From Anolis sagrei (lineage: Eukaryota; Chordata; Lepidosauria; Squamata; Anolidae), in contig NC_090021.1 in the NCBI RefSeq assembly GCF_037176765.1, positions 149,303,074 through 149,367,073 on the forward strand: a stretch of DNA of 64,000 nt, in the 5' to 3' direction. Positions 33,690 to 45,386 of this stretch are shown in pieces. Under the pieces are notes generated by a model. It was not told the DNA's origin. It saw only the letters and a list, made by a program, of their open reading frames with translations, and searched no databases. The position numbers were made by a program, and so were the translations under genes. Positions within the stretch are counted from its first letter, which is position 1; each line of letters begins with the position of its first letter.

Positions 33690-34420
33690 GCCATCTTGCA
33701 GTTAACTGATTTCAGCAACTACTAAAATCGTGGGTCTGGAGCCTGGCATGTCACGCTTCCCCAAAGGTTAAATCAGGACACGAACTGAGATGAAGGCAAA
33801 AAGAACAGGTCCAAAAGGATGCCAGAATAGAGTCTGTGCTCTTAAAGATCTGATATACCATGTTGTGAAATATAGAACATATTTATTCATTTTTACAGCC
33901 ATTTGGAATACCCATGCCAGCCCTTGATTGCCTGAGAAGCGGCCCTGCTAGGATCCAGGCTCCAATCGGCTAGGAATTCCCTCTGATGTCATCAGTGGGT
34001 TAAACCCCTGTGCCGACAGGCCTGAAGACCGACAGGTCGCAGATTCGAATCCGGGAAGAGGTGGATGAGCTCCCTCTATCAGCTCCAGCTCCTCATGCGG
34101 GACATGAGAGAAGCCTCCCACAAGGATGATAAAACATCAAATCATCCGGGCATCCCCTGGCCAACGTCCTTGCAAACGGCCAATTCTTTCACAACAGAAG
34201 CAACTTGCAGTTTCTCAGGTCGTTCCTGACACGACAAAAAAAATCACGTTGGTGTTCTCCAGTGGCAGAAAAAATAAACAGCTGCTATTTGTTGAATTCA
34301 AAGTCTTAGTCCATTCATTGTTCTGCCCACAATAGGAGCGTAAACCCTAGGAATGTGTTGTGGACACATGTCAATGAGTTCCTGGTTGATATAACTATTT
34401 AGTTTGGTTATAAACCTCTC
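33690..34420 (+). mobile_element. LTR-like fossil, family Z copy 2, with nested SINE
   Basis: Aligns with 7490-7985 in reverse orientation (gattgcctgagaagcggccc, ttccctctgatgtcatca, gcagaaaaaataaac). A family-A SINE splits it at about 33998-34242. Classification as LTR is inference. Confidence 0.5.
33999..34241 (+). mobile_element. tRNA-derived SINE, family A, 5'-truncated
   Basis: Begins ggttaaacccctgtgccg, lacking the first tRNA-like bases. It runs through cagattcgaatccgggaag to cgttcctgacacgac and an A-run. Host phrases tcatca(g) and atcacgttgg on either side are contiguous in family Z copy 1. Confidence 0.88.
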
Positions 34421-34690
34421 CCACAACTTGTGCACTGATCCTCATCAGCAATTGCCAATGGGTGTCAGAAAAACTTCTCAAGGACCGCAGGAAATATATC
34501 AATGAAATGGGAATTTATCAATGGGAAGAGAGTCAGTCAGTGGAGTTAGTACATGTCTCATCCATGGGAATGGGGACTACTTTTGAGTGTATGCTTTTGA
34601 GTGTATGCATTAAGCACCTCTTCTTCTCGCCCCCCTCTTATTGTGAAGACATTATACAAACTGGGTACACACATCCAACTGCAGCTAGAC
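34421..34690. other. Unassigned
   Basis: A short direct repeat ttttgagtgtatgc lies at 34580-34605. Nothing else recognised. Confidence 0.25.
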
Positions 34691-35428
34691 CAGTGTTTCT
34701 CAACCTAGGGGTTGGGACCCCTGAGGGGGTCACAAGGAGGTGTCAGAAGGATCGCCAAAGACCATTAGAAAAAATAGTATTTTATGTTGGTCATGGGGGT
34801 TCTGTGTGGGAAGTTTGGCCCAATTCTATCATTGGCGGGGTTCAGAATGCCCTTAATTGTAAGTGAACTATAAATCCCAGCAACTACAACTCCCAAATGT
34901 GAAGGTCTATTTTCCTCAAATTCCACCAGTGTGCACATTTAGGCATATTGACTATTTGTGCCAAGTCTGGTCCAGATCCATCATTGTTTGAGTCCAGAGT
35001 GCTCACTGGATGTAGCTGAACTACAACTCCAAAACTCAAGGTCAATGCCCACTAAACCCTTCCAGTACTTTTTGTTGATCATGGGAGTTCTGTGTGCCAG
35101 GTTTGGTTCAATTCCAATGTTGGTTTGGTTCAATTCCAACGTCGATTGTAGGTGAACTATAAATCCCAGCAACTACAACCCCCAAATGACAAAATCAATC
35201 CCTCCCAACCCCACCAGTATTCAAATTTGGGCGTATTGGGTATTTGTGCCAAATTTGGTCCACGGAATGAAAATACATCCTGCATATCAGATATTTATAT
35301 CACAATTCATAACTGTAGCAAAATGACAATTCTGAAGTAGCAATGAAAATAATTTTATGGTTAGGGGTCACCACAACATAAGGAACTGTATTACGGCGTC
35401 GTGGCATTAGGAAGGTTGAGAATCACTG
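34691..35428 (+). mobile_element. hAT family Y, full copy (738 bp)
   Basis: TIRs cagtgtttctcaacct / aaggttgagaatcactg. The perfect 8-bp duplication agctagac lies at 34683-34690 and 35429-35436. The internal organisation matches 27916-28650. Confidence 0.93.
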
Positions 35429-35436
35429 AGCTAGAC

Positions 35437-35756
35437 AAACATTCCAGGCTACAGATTTAGAAAGAAAGGGGGGAGACACCACCTATTTGACGTCTTTAGG
35501 GTTGTGGGATCTGGAAAGACAGTATTCTGACATTGTGAAATTGTGAGAAAAATATTAAATAGAAATTTATGAATGAACCCCTAGAATTTATGAATGAATG
35601 CTGGGGAGTGAGGCGGACTTTAGAGGTTCGTGAATGGGGGAAACCTATGAATGGGTTTGGCTCATATCTGATTGTCTCAAGGAGATTGAGGGTGCTTAGC
35701 TATCCTTCTAGGCTGACTTCCCCAAGGTGATATGTTTCATAAAGACATTATGCAAA
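35437..35756. other. Unassigned
   Basis: Duplicated phrase ctaga/gaatttatgaatgaa at 35560-35600. No family recognised. Confidence 0.25.
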
Positions 35757-36385
35757 TTCATGGACAACAAGCTAAACATGAGCCAACAATGTGATGCGGC
35801 AGCAAAAAAGACAATGGGATTTTGACCTGCATCAATAGGAGTCTAGTGTCTAGATCCAGGGAAGTTATGCTATCCCTCTATTCCGCCTTGGGTAGGCCAC
35901 ACCAGGAATATTGTGTCCAATTCTGGGCACCACAGTTCAAGATAGATATTGACAAGCTGGAAGGTGTCCAGAGGAGGGTGACTAAAATGTTCAAGGGTCT
36001 GGAGAACAAGCCCTATGAGGAGCGGCTTAAAGAGCTGGGCATGTTTAGGCTGAAGAAGAGAAGGCTGGGAGGAGACATGATAGCCATGTATAAATATGTG
36101 AGAGGAAGTCATACGGAGGGGGGAGCAAACTTGTTTTCTGCTTCCCTGGAGACTAGGATGCGGAACAATGGCTTCAAACTACAAGAGAGGAGATTCCATC
36201 TGAACATTAGGAAGAATTTCCTGACTGTGAGAGCCATTCAGTGGTGGAACACTCTGCCCCGGAGTATGGTGGAGGCTCCTTCTTTGGAAGCTTTTAAACA
36301 GAGGCTGGATGGCCATCTGTCAGGTGTGCTTGGAATGCAGTTTTCCTGCATCTTGGCAGGGGGTTGGACTGGATAGCCAGTCTGC
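35757..36385 (+). mobile_element. CR1 LINE, 3' end
   Basis: A long open frame, about 184 codons from 35822, encodes the CR1 C-terminus (QEYCVQFWAPQFKIDIDKLE, KPYEERLKELGMFRLKKRRL, NIRKNFLTVRAIQWWNTLPR, LEAFKQRLDGHLSGV). It ends with the CR1 3' phrase gggggttggactggatagcc. It parallels 20134-21200 without the nested L2 tail. Confidence 0.92.
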
Positions 36386-36644
36386 TTCCCAGGGTGAGTT
36401 TTGATGACAGAAGAAGCAGCCCACTTGGCATTGCAAGGCTGTGGCTTTACCAGTTCATGCTTTATATGATTTGGTATAATTCATATTTGGGGAGGGTTAC
36501 GATTTCTTGATAACATTGATATCATACATCAGGGTCCTCTGATCATGGGGTTTGAGTCCTGCTTTTCAACTGCAATTGCATAAATTCAACGTCCTGCAGT
36601 CCCTTGTTCAAGGATTATGTTCAGTATCCCTTTACTACCACAAG
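36386..36644. other. Unassigned
   Basis: No gene or element recognised. Confidence 0.25.
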
Positions 36645-37253
36645 GGGTGCATCTAAACTGTAGAATGCAGTTTGATACCACTTTAACTCCCAAACTCTGC
36701 TCCTGTAGGTGTTTCAGACTTCAGGTCCAAGAAATCCCAGACATCTTACCAGTTGTTAGGAATTTTTGTTTTGTTGTGTCAAGAGCGACTTGAGAAACTG
36801 CAAGTTGCTTCTGGTGTGAGAGAATTGGCCGCCTGCAAGGACGTTGCCCAGGGGATGCCCGGATGATTTGATGTTTTTATCATCCTTGTGGGAGGCTTCT
36901 CTCATGTCCCCGCATGAGGAGCTGGAGCTGATAGAGGGAGCTCATCCGCCTCTCCCTGGATTCGAACCTGCGACCTGTCGGTCTTCAGTCCTGCCGGCAC
37001 AGGGGTTTAACCCACTGTGCCACCGGGGGCTCCCCTGTTAGGAATTGTGGGAGCTGCAGTCCAAAACATCTGGAGGACCAAAGCTTGGGAACCATTGCAC
37101 TATGGAATCATAGTAGTTTGGAGAGGCACTAGCAGTCTTTCACACTGAAAGCTAAAACCCTTGTAAAAATATAATCCCAACGATTCAAAGACATTGAGCC
37201 ATAGCAGTTAAAATGAAGTCAAGCTACATTAATCCTAGAGTGCAGATGCAACC
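36645..37253. mobile_element. Palindromic MITE with a nested SINE
   Basis: Ends ggtgcatctaaactgtagaa / ctagagtgcagatgcaacc with inner inverted segments (gataccactttaact ... gcagttaaaatgaagtc). A second small DNA repeat (gttaggaattgtgggagctg) and a family-A SINE sit inside. Confidence 0.6.
36765..37035 (-). mobile_element. tRNA-derived SINE, family A
   Basis: Full-length, with head ccaccgggggctcc on the plus strand at the right end. It is flanked by the 11-bp duplication tgttaggaatt (36754-36764 and 37036-37046). Confidence 0.92.
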
Positions 37254-37526
37254 AGGATAAGGCAATCTAAGTTAACATTTAACCAATTAACGTTAACCCA
37301 CCAGATACAAACTAATGGAAGACAACAAGAGCATCCTTTGCCAATTCTTTGCCAAGCCTCCCTACCTTTTTTTAAAAAAATCTTAATTGTTATTTTAGCT
37401 TACATAATTAAAAATTTAAGTAGAAGGGGTAAAATAAATAAAAAAGAGAGTAAAACTGAAAAAGAAAATGGGGTAGAATGAGAGAAGAAGAGAGAAAAGA
37501 AAGAAAAGAAAATGTGTCACTATGTA
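37254..37526. other. Unassigned, A-rich
   Basis: An aaagaaaa-rich stretch at 37430-37520. Nothing recognised. Confidence 0.25.
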
Positions 37527-37799
37527 TTGTCGAAGGCTTTCATAGCCGGAATCACTGGGTTATTGTAGGTTTTTCCAGGCTATATGGCCATGTTCTTGGG
37601 TTGTTGTAGGTTTTTCCGGGCTATATGGCCATGTTCTAGAGGCATTTTCTCCTGACGTTTCACCTGCATCTATGGCAAGCATCCTAGAGGTAGTGACCTC
37701 ACTACCTCTGAGGATGCTTGCCATAGGTGCAGGCGAAACGTCAGGAGAAAATGCCTCTAGAACATGGCCATATAGCCCGGAAAAACCTACAACAACCCA
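37527..37799. mobile_element. Penelope-like hairpin with internal partial duplication
   Basis: Inverted arms as at 30481-30717 meet near 37695. The left arm also carries a direct duplication of about 50 bases (ttgtaggtttttcc(a/g)ggctat twice). Confidence 0.75.
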
Positions 37800-38734
37800 A
37801 ATTTGTGATTTCCGGTTATCCTCAATACATCTTTTTCTTTCTGTTCTTCTTTCTTAACACATTTTCTCCCTTCCTTTTCAATCTACCTCTTGGAATATTT
37901 TTTCTTGTTTATTTATTTACTTCTTGTTTTCTTTTGATATATATTCTTGCATTAGGCTCCAGTCTGTTTCTTTATTACTTTGACATTAGATATGTCAGTC
38001 TATCCAATATTTTTATTTCTAGTATTTTAATCAACCATTGTTCTGTATTGGGAATTTCATTTTTTTTCCTCCAAACTCTGGCGTATAAGCCCTCCTACCT
38101 TTTTCATCATCCTCGGGTGACTCTGCCCTTCCTTCTGCTTTCATCAGAGATAATAGTCTAGATTTCAAAAGGCTGGGTTCAGTTCCAAGAAGACGGCATT
38201 ACCAGCACCACTCAGCCTCTGAATAGTAAGCTTATGTTACTGTACATCTTTACAAAATGGAGTTTCTGTACTAACTCTGCCATTGGATCGGCTGTTCTGT
38301 TGTCCTTTGGGTGCCAAGGAAACAAGGGACAGCAAACAAGGGGAGGGGGAGTTGTCGGATTCTTATAAATCCGTCTGGTCCTTACCTTAAGAATCTTCTT
38401 AAAGAATCTTCTTATATAAACGCATGGATTTACAAAAGTAGATGTAATGTTCATTTTTTAAAGTGATGAGACAAAACTAGAAAACTACAGATCAAATGGA
38501 ACTAGCAAATGTCAACATGTTCTTAAATTCCTTGTTCCCAAATAAAGTCATAAGACATAATAGCTTATTTGAACCCTAGATAGTAAAGAAAAGGGAGATG
38601 TGGACAATTTTTTCCTTTGACACTCACCCACATAAGCCAGACTTTCCCAAAAATACCAATTTTCAGCTGTACATGACCCCAAATGCTGTTTAACTCCATG
38701 TTAACTCCTTCGCGACCGCATTTCCATTTCCGAA
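37800..38734. other. Unassigned
   Basis: T-rich sequence at 37800-38060. Tandem aagaatcttctta lies at about 38389-38415. No gene recognised. Confidence 0.25.
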
Positions 38735-39307
38735 CCCACACGATCCCTTCGATCTTCCGGAGAGGCTCTTCTCTCGCTCCCGCCCGCATCACAAGTGCGG
38801 CTTGTGGGGATGAGAGAGAGGGCCTTCTCTGTGGTGGCCCCTCAGATCTGGAACTCACTCCCCAGAGATATTAGGCAAGCCCCCATGCTAGCAATCTTCA
38901 GGAGGAATCTGAAAACCTGGTTATTCCTTGAGTGATTGAACATAAGATACTCCCTGACCAAAAACTCTTCACAAAATGACCTCAATAGCACTCTATCTTA
39001 TGGTTCGTGCAATTAAATCCTTCCTCATCTTGGATCCTCCTCCCGATGTTTGACATTGTCCTATCTCCTAGTGTGTTAAAATTTTATCCTGAATTTGGCC
39101 CTGCCCAGCAAAATCTTTTGTGTTTTAATGTCTGATTTTATATTGTTGTGTTGTTTATTACATTGTTTTGCATTTCATGTATTTTATTTTTTGATTTTTT
39201 GGTTTTGTTATGTTCTTGTGTTATATTGTTATGTATTGTACTGATGAGCGTGGCCTCATGTAAGCCGCACCAAGTACCCTTGGGGGAGATGGAGTGGGGT
39301 ATAAATA

Positions 39308-39352
<45 letters not shown>
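38735..39352 (+). mobile_element. L2-group LINE 3' end
   Basis: Encodes RSSGEALLSLPPASQ-type C-terminal residues in frame pieces (gaggctcttctctcgctccc, gagagggccttctctgtggt) followed by a 3' untranslated region and a (att)n tail of 13 or more units. Confidence 0.8.
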
Positions 39353-40120
39353 GTAAAGCCAAGGAATGCTCCGGAGTTTCTGCTAAGGGAAGGTTTTGAC
39401 CATCTGGACTCCCCCTCAGCAGTGCTGCAGGATGGACATGCTACTATACTTGTGCACGGGTCTATTTTAGCCATTTTCCTTCATCTTCTTCAACTTCCCC
39501 GGCTTGGTAGAAAGGCCGTAACGGTAAGGGCTCAGCAGTCATGTTTCTTCATCCGTAACGGGACCATGTGGCAGCCGATCATGGCTCCTCCTCCCCTTTT
39601 CTGGAGCATGCGGTGCACAAAGAGGCTGTGCATGCTCCTCTCGCAGGAGTATTCCTGTGACCCCTGCCTGTTGGGCCAACTGGAAAAGAAGTATGCCATG
39701 ATGTGTCTTATGTGTCTGCTTCCTTAATCCCGTTGCTGAAACCAAGGTTCCCTTGTAGAGAAGAAAGGAAAGGGTTCCAGAAAAGGTGCTTTCTTGACCC
39801 TATTGCTGAAACTCAGGTCCCCTTGAAAGGAAGTAAAGGAGAGGATCCCAGGATCAGAAAGGGGAGCCTCATAATTTCCCCATTACTACCAATGGGCCGG
39901 ATCTAGCCGGCTGTGGACTGAAAACAGCTATTCAGCTACCTGCCCATTTTCAGGAGGTGCACAAAACGGATATGGAGGCCTACCAGAATTCAGCCAGCAG
40001 AAATGGATCAAGGTTCAGCGGAAATGCACAAGCCTACGTGCTATTCCAGACTAGCTGCGGATTTTATTATAGGTGTAGTTGAGACCTGAGTTCAGTTGGA
40101 CATATTTCCAAGTAACTAGA
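39353..40120. other. Unassigned, with a tandem pair of about 70 bp
   Basis: Blocks at 39716-39778 and 39787-39851 share cttccttaatcccgttgctg / ctttcttgaccctattgctg and further matches. No recognised family. Confidence 0.4.
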
Positions 40121-40931
40121 TGTAATGAATCCCTTACCTTAGCTAGCTGCCTGATAGCTTAAGGGAGTGGGTCTGGCGAAGCCACGGTATGCATTTTAGG
40201 AAAGGGAGACAGGGACATGCCATCTTAGGTTAGGTTTGCCTTAAGAGGGCGTGTTCAAATCTAGGAGGGAAAGTTAGATGGCTAGGATTGGTTAGAAAGA
40301 TCGGGGCAGAGCCTAAATGATCTAAAGGGGAAAAGTGACTTTTAAACTGAGATTTGCGGTCCCAGTTGGCGGGTTGGAGTTTGGAAAGGGTAAAGAGAAG
40401 AAGTGTGGATGTTAGTGAGAGCAGTTTGGGTTTTGAAGAAGTAGTTTGGGTCAGTCTTTTGTGTAGTATTCAGAATAGCTATTGAGGTTATAGCTAGAAT
40501 ACTGTGTGGACCAGAACACCGTTAGTGGTCTGTCCATTTCCTAAGGAAGTCTAGTTCAGGGTTTTGGCTAGATTCCTAAGGGGGATATTTGTGGGAGTTA
40601 CTTTCAGAGATTCATTTCCTGAAGTAATTTTCTGTGTTGGAATTTTAAGATTTGTAACCCAGAAGTTTCTAAGATCTTTACTCAAATGCAACCACAAGTA
40701 TTTTACTGAAAGCATCAACCATTTGTACCTGAATATTTCAAGCCTGTTCAATAAATGTTCTTGTTATTTTATTCAACTTATACTAGTCTCAGTGTGAATA
40801 CCTCTGTGGTCAAAGTGTTATTCAAGTCAGCTTTTAACAGCCTCTAAGAAAACTATAGTGACACAGAGTGTGTTACTGAACAACCTCTCTACAATACCTC
40901 TGCCTGTTTATTATTAATATGGTGGCAGCGG
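40121..40931 (+). mobile_element. LTR fossil with tRNA-Leu-type primer-binding site
   Basis: Begins tgtaatgaatcccttacc, resembling the element at 11870-12508 (minus strand). An aataaat signal lies at 40749. At 40920-40931 stands TGGTGGCAGCGG, the complement of the 3' end of a tRNA-Leu (CCGCTGCCACCA), as used by some Ty3/gypsy-type elements. No gag or pol coding was recognised after it. An old, broken 5' end or solo relic. Confidence 0.55.
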
Positions 40932-43003
40932 AAATCTTTTGAAGAGTCATTTTAAGTCTCTCAGTTCCAGTGGTTCCTAGTTCCTAACTTTTAAATATTC
41001 AGTTGGTTCAGCAACCATTCTCCCTCTATATTTTGGTGTCATCGTTATAATTGGGTGTAGCAGCGTTGAAATTATTTTATGTAATATTTCCCCGTATAAG
41101 AATTTTAATTTAAAATATTTTCTCTCTACTCTACAACCTTGCTGCGACGTTATACTAGGCATCTTGTTTCAGTCTTTACTACATAATTGTGTGTGACATT
41201 AAAAAAAATCAGGGCTACTTTGTTGATTAGGCTTTTCCTAACTAGAAAAGCAAGAAGACAGTGATACTGCTTACATTTACTGTTAGGAAACATACATACT
41301 TTAAAAAGCCCACTTGTTGTCATGTGTCGTAATTTCTCCGAAACAGTGTCGTAATTTCACCGAAACAGTGAGGTATATGGGTCCTATAAATATTAAAAAC
41401 AAAAGCTGAGCCCGATATTATCAATATTTCAGTGTTACTAATCTAAAGCCACAAAAGGCACAATGTGAAAGCATTGAAATATCTGTGAATAAAAAAAATT
41501 GAAACACTACAATCATTAGGATAAGCTTTAGTGATGAGTAAACATCTAAGTGAAAAATTGAAAGCGGGGCAGCCCCGTATAGAGTGACCTTCAGGATTTA
41601 CTTTGTGGAATCTCCTTCACTGTTGGAATCCAGGCCATTTAAGGGTTAATGTTCAGTCTTGTAGTTTCAGGAAGGGGAAACATGCCTCATTAATTCACTG
41701 GATTTTTGGTCAGATTATTAATGCCCGGGTGGACAGAAGAGAGGCCGTAAGCACTGCATCACCTTGAAGCAGTGAACCGAGAGAAAGAGTGCAAAAACTG
41801 GCTTTGAGAAGGAATTCCTTCTTCCAATTGCATACATATTTTATAAGTTTAAAAGTAAGGGAGTCCAGTTTAAGTCTAGGGAATTCTTCCTTAGAGCTGC
41901 TTGGATTAGTAAAAAAAAATTGACATATTGAGGCAGTCATTATTCAGTAACAGGATTATTGAGCGGAGCAGTCATTTGTGTTTACTCCAAGTAAGACTCT
42001 ATTCCAAACTGAAGGAATTAAAAGAAATATGAAGACAGTTGAGTGTATTTAACATTTATTTTATCCTTGCATGCTGTTTTGACCTTTCCTGGGCTATTTC
42101 CAGAAGGACAGCTTATAGTAACACCAATGAATAGGGATATGTAGCCATTCTCTCTTCTCCTTTACCTGATTTTTTTTTTAGCAAGAGAAAAATATTGGGG
42201 GAAAACACTGAAATAATACATGAGTATGACCTATGGATAACAATGATGTCTGTAATATTCCATGCTTGAGGCAAACGTATTGTAGATTAAGATCCTTATT
42301 TGGACGATTTCCTCCCCCTCTTTTTTAGAATACATATATTCTAAAATAAACAGTGCAGAATTTTGAACATTGTGTGTGTAGGCACACACACATGCGCACG
42401 CACACACGCACACCCTTGAAACCTCCTTGAGGTTGTTAATAGTTTATTCATCACTGACACAACTCCCATAGTAACACAGGGTTCCTGTTGGAGGAAGGCT
42501 GGGGTTAAGAGCAAGTACAGGCAACGGGAAATCCATGAATTTGTGTCGGGGAAAGAATTTGATCCCTGAGGTGTCGGGAAAAGAAATGCTGCCACTGAAG
42601 CATTTTGAAGCACATGGTCTGAAACAACAAAATATAATATCGAACATCCAAGCATGAGATGTGTGAAGCCCCGGTTATGAAACAGCTTTTCTTTTTTCTT
42701 GTTTGCCTCCTCTGTTGTTTTTCCTTTTTTCATAACTAGGTCAACCCATGCCTTTCGGAATCACAAGACAGTTCCTCGTCATGCCTTTCTACATCCTCTC
42801 CTTCCTCATCAATATTATTTTATTTTACTAATCTGTAGTAGATTCCTCACTGAAACATTAGGTGAGCAAAAGTCATTCTTCTCACATGGGGAGGGGACCC
42901 ATGTATTCAGTGAAGCTTTTATATTTGAAGGTCTTTTCTACTCCACAACAAATACCAAAGATAAGTCAGGGAGAACTTGTGAATAAAATACTCCCTGGTA
43001 CTT
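40932..43003. other. Unassigned, with a CA-rich repeat
   Basis: About 2 kb without a recognised gene. It contains a cacaca/cgcaca tract at about 42376-42412. The minus strand holds AATAAA hexamers at 42819-42824 and 42055-42060 that could serve EVA1A. Confidence 0.3.
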
Positions 43004-43739
43004 ACCGTATATTCCGGCATATAAGACGACTGGGAGTATAAGACAACCCCCAACGTTTCCAGTTAAAATATAGAGTTTGGGATATACTCGCCGTATAAGA
43101 CTACCCCTCTTCCAACTCACACCAAATACAAATTTTAAAAGCATCACATTTAATTTAAATATGGTAACTTTCCTATTATTGTACCTCCTCTGCCTCTCAG
43201 ATCTCGCACATGTGCACTGCAGTCTTCAGGAGCGAGATCTGAGAAGCAGAGAAGGAGGTAAGGTAATAGGATACAAGGGCGGCCAGACAGGTAAAAGAGT
43301 TGTATTTTTTTGGGCCCAGAGCCACTCTATCTCTTTTTTCCTTACCCCAGGCACTCCGGACACCTGCAGCTTGCTCCGTCCTTCACTTACACCTTCCTGG
43401 TGAGGCGCTCCTTCTCCTCACCATCTGGACCACATTAAGTCCACGAATCCTGATGAATGGATTTTCTTCTACTGTACTTGTACAGCAGTAATATGTGTAA
43501 TGCATTCATACAGTCGCTGCATATGGAAAGGACATGGCCACTGCCATTTTTGAGCTCCCCCCCCCCCCCCCCACCATATGCAGCAACCACAGATTTCTTC
43601 AATCCGGATTAGAAGTTTCAGCACCCGCTCTATAAGATGACTCCTGGCATATATGACGACTCCCGCGTATAAGACGACCCCTGACTTTTGAGAAGATTTT
43701 CTTGGGTTAAAAAGTAGTCTTATATGCCAAAATATACTG
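43004..43739. mobile_element. TIR-bearing DNA transposon, non-autonomous (about 736 bp)
   Basis: Ends ccgtatattccggcatataa / tatatgccaaaatatactg with several internal gtataagac(g/t)ac repeats near both ends, typical of reptile and mammal elements of this terminal type. The superfamily is not certain. It lies just beyond the presumed EVA1A 3'UTR. Confidence 0.7.
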
Positions 43740-44281
43740 TGCATTGGAAAGCTGGCAATCACTGGGGTGAATGTAACTGTTGGAATGTTTCACACCTTGA
43801 TTTAAAGAAAACTTCAAATTTCCTGATCCTAGACATATACAAAACTAAATGATCAGCCCCTCATCATTTATCATGTCTCAGAACCTTGTGCAAAAAGGAT
43901 TTTTGCAGTGAGTTTTGCATTAAAATTTTGTACAGAATTTGTTTTACTAGTATTTTGTGCATCATAAGCTGTTCATTGCACAAACAGATATTTTACCAAG
44001 AAGTCCTGAAATTGGAAAAGAATCGAAAAATGCATAAAACTCTTGAAAGATTAGGAAGATAGCGTAGACATTTTTGCGTTTGCATAGGGGAATGAAATGA
44101 GCCAAGATGCACATTGTCCCTGCTTGACAGTGTCAGTATGCCTTAGTAAGTGCTTTGCATAAGGAAGGAAGACATTGCAGAGCCGTTCTTGTTTGCTCAC
44201 CCGCCCCCTGCCTGCCCACAATTCCCAGCAGGCGGAGAAGACACTACGGCTGCATTGCCAGATGGCATCATTAGCCAGCCA
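43740..44281 (-). other. Presumed EVA1A 3' untranslated region, poly(A) site not located
   Basis: The 540 bases after the stop contain no AATAAA or ATTAAA on the minus strand. They end at a TIR-bearing DNA transposon (43004-43739). Canonical AATAAA hexamers on the minus strand occur further on at 42819-42824 and 42055-42060, so either the 3'UTR runs through the transposon or a variant signal is used. The extent is inference. Confidence 0.4.
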
Positions 44282-44646
44282 TTAGTAATAGCGGTTTAAA
44301 CTTCTGGTCCCTGGAATATCCGGCTGCCCATTCATCCATATCTCCCGGATGATGCGCTCCCTTTCTTCCAGTCTCTGAGCTCTCTCGAGCTCCTCGGATG
44401 AGGTAAAAATGTTCATGTTCAAAGTCCTTTCAAACCTGCGGTGCCTTCGTGCAGACAGGTCAGATGTAGTGTCTGAATCATTGTCGCTACCACTACTGTC
44501 ACTGTCTGCCTCCCATGTCGGCTTTTTCGTAGATGATTTTTTGCAATCAGTTCGACAGGAAATTCGGAGCACCAACGCTGCCAAGGTCAAAAGGAGTCCA
44601 ATACAAATGCCAGACACAAAATACAGAGCTGCACGCTCGGGGTTTT
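44282..44646 (-). CDS. EVA1A: EVA1A (TMEM166/FAM176A), last coding exon
   Basis: EVA1A is a small single-pass membrane protein of the ER/lysosome system, linked in mammals to autophagy and cell death. This exon encodes residues 25 (second part of the split codon) to 145 and the stop. Visible parts are a conserved entry ENPERAALYFVSG, a membrane helix at about residues 31-51 (GICIGLLLTLAALVL), a juxtamembrane Cys/basic stretch (RISCRTDCKK), a Ser/Asp-rich acidic linker at about 70-88, and a highly charged C-terminal helix (SSEELERAQRLEERERIIRE) ending in PGTRSLNRYY. The ending and charged helix match human EVA1A from memory almost residue for residue, which favours EVA1A over EVA1B or EVA1C. 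The acceptor is a pyrimidine tract ending cag at 44647-44649, and the exon starts in phase with the upstream donor. No stop or frameshift interrupts the exon. Confidence 0.95.
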
Positions 44647-45079
44647 CTGGAAAAAAATGGAAGAGAAATGGTATGAGCAAGGAGGCAAATAACATACAAT
44701 GTCTGCATGCTCTAGCTAATAAGCTCAGAACATCTGGTTTAATAGCCGTCTTGTAATTTGGGGTCAATATAAGTTGAAGCTGAACGGGTGACAAATAACA
44801 ACACTCTAATTTTAAGCTTCAAGATGGAAGAAGGAGGCTTTATAACTGATACTGAGAGAACAGATGAGAGATTGAAGAGGCATTAATCTGTAGTGAAAAC
44901 GAGACTAGTGGCACCTTGAAGAGTACCAAGTTTTATTTGGCATAAGCCTTCCTGGTCTTCAGCCCACTGCCTTAAAAATTAGGACATATAATTTTTGGCA
45001 GATATACATACCAAAGGGGGGAAGGAGGTGAAATATATATATTGGCAATTATCTTAACAACAGTAGATAGGTTGTGCTA

Positions 45080-45386
45080 AGTAAAGGTAAAGGTTTCTTC
45101 TGACATTAAGTCTAGTCGAGTCCAACTCTGCGGGGTGGTGCTCATCTCCATTTCTAAGCCAAAGAGCTGCCATTGTTTGTAGATGCCTCCAAGGTCATGT
45201 GGCCAGCATGACTGCATGGAACGGCATTCTCTTCCTGCCGAAGTGATACCTATTGATCTACTAACTTTTTTTGAACTGCTAGGTTGACAAAAGCTCAGGC
45301 TAACAGCGGGAAAACACCCTGCTCCCCAGATTCAGTCAGAAAGTTCAGCAGCTCAGTGGTATAACCCACTGCACCACCAGGGACCT
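45080..45386 (-). mobile_element. tRNA-derived SINE, family B, in the EVA1A intron
   Basis: Full-length with a perfect 12-bp duplication, taggttgtgcta (45068-45079 and 45387-45398). Same strand as the gene. Confidence 0.93.

Noticed and set aside
36765-37035. tRNA genes suggested by A- and B-box-like sequences
   Set aside because: They are heads of tRNA-derived SINEs with target duplications and tails. No cloverleaf with intact acceptor stem was seen.
44409-44756. Open frame of 115 codons on the plus strand opposite EVA1A
   Set aside because: Shadow of the conserved minus-strand exon.
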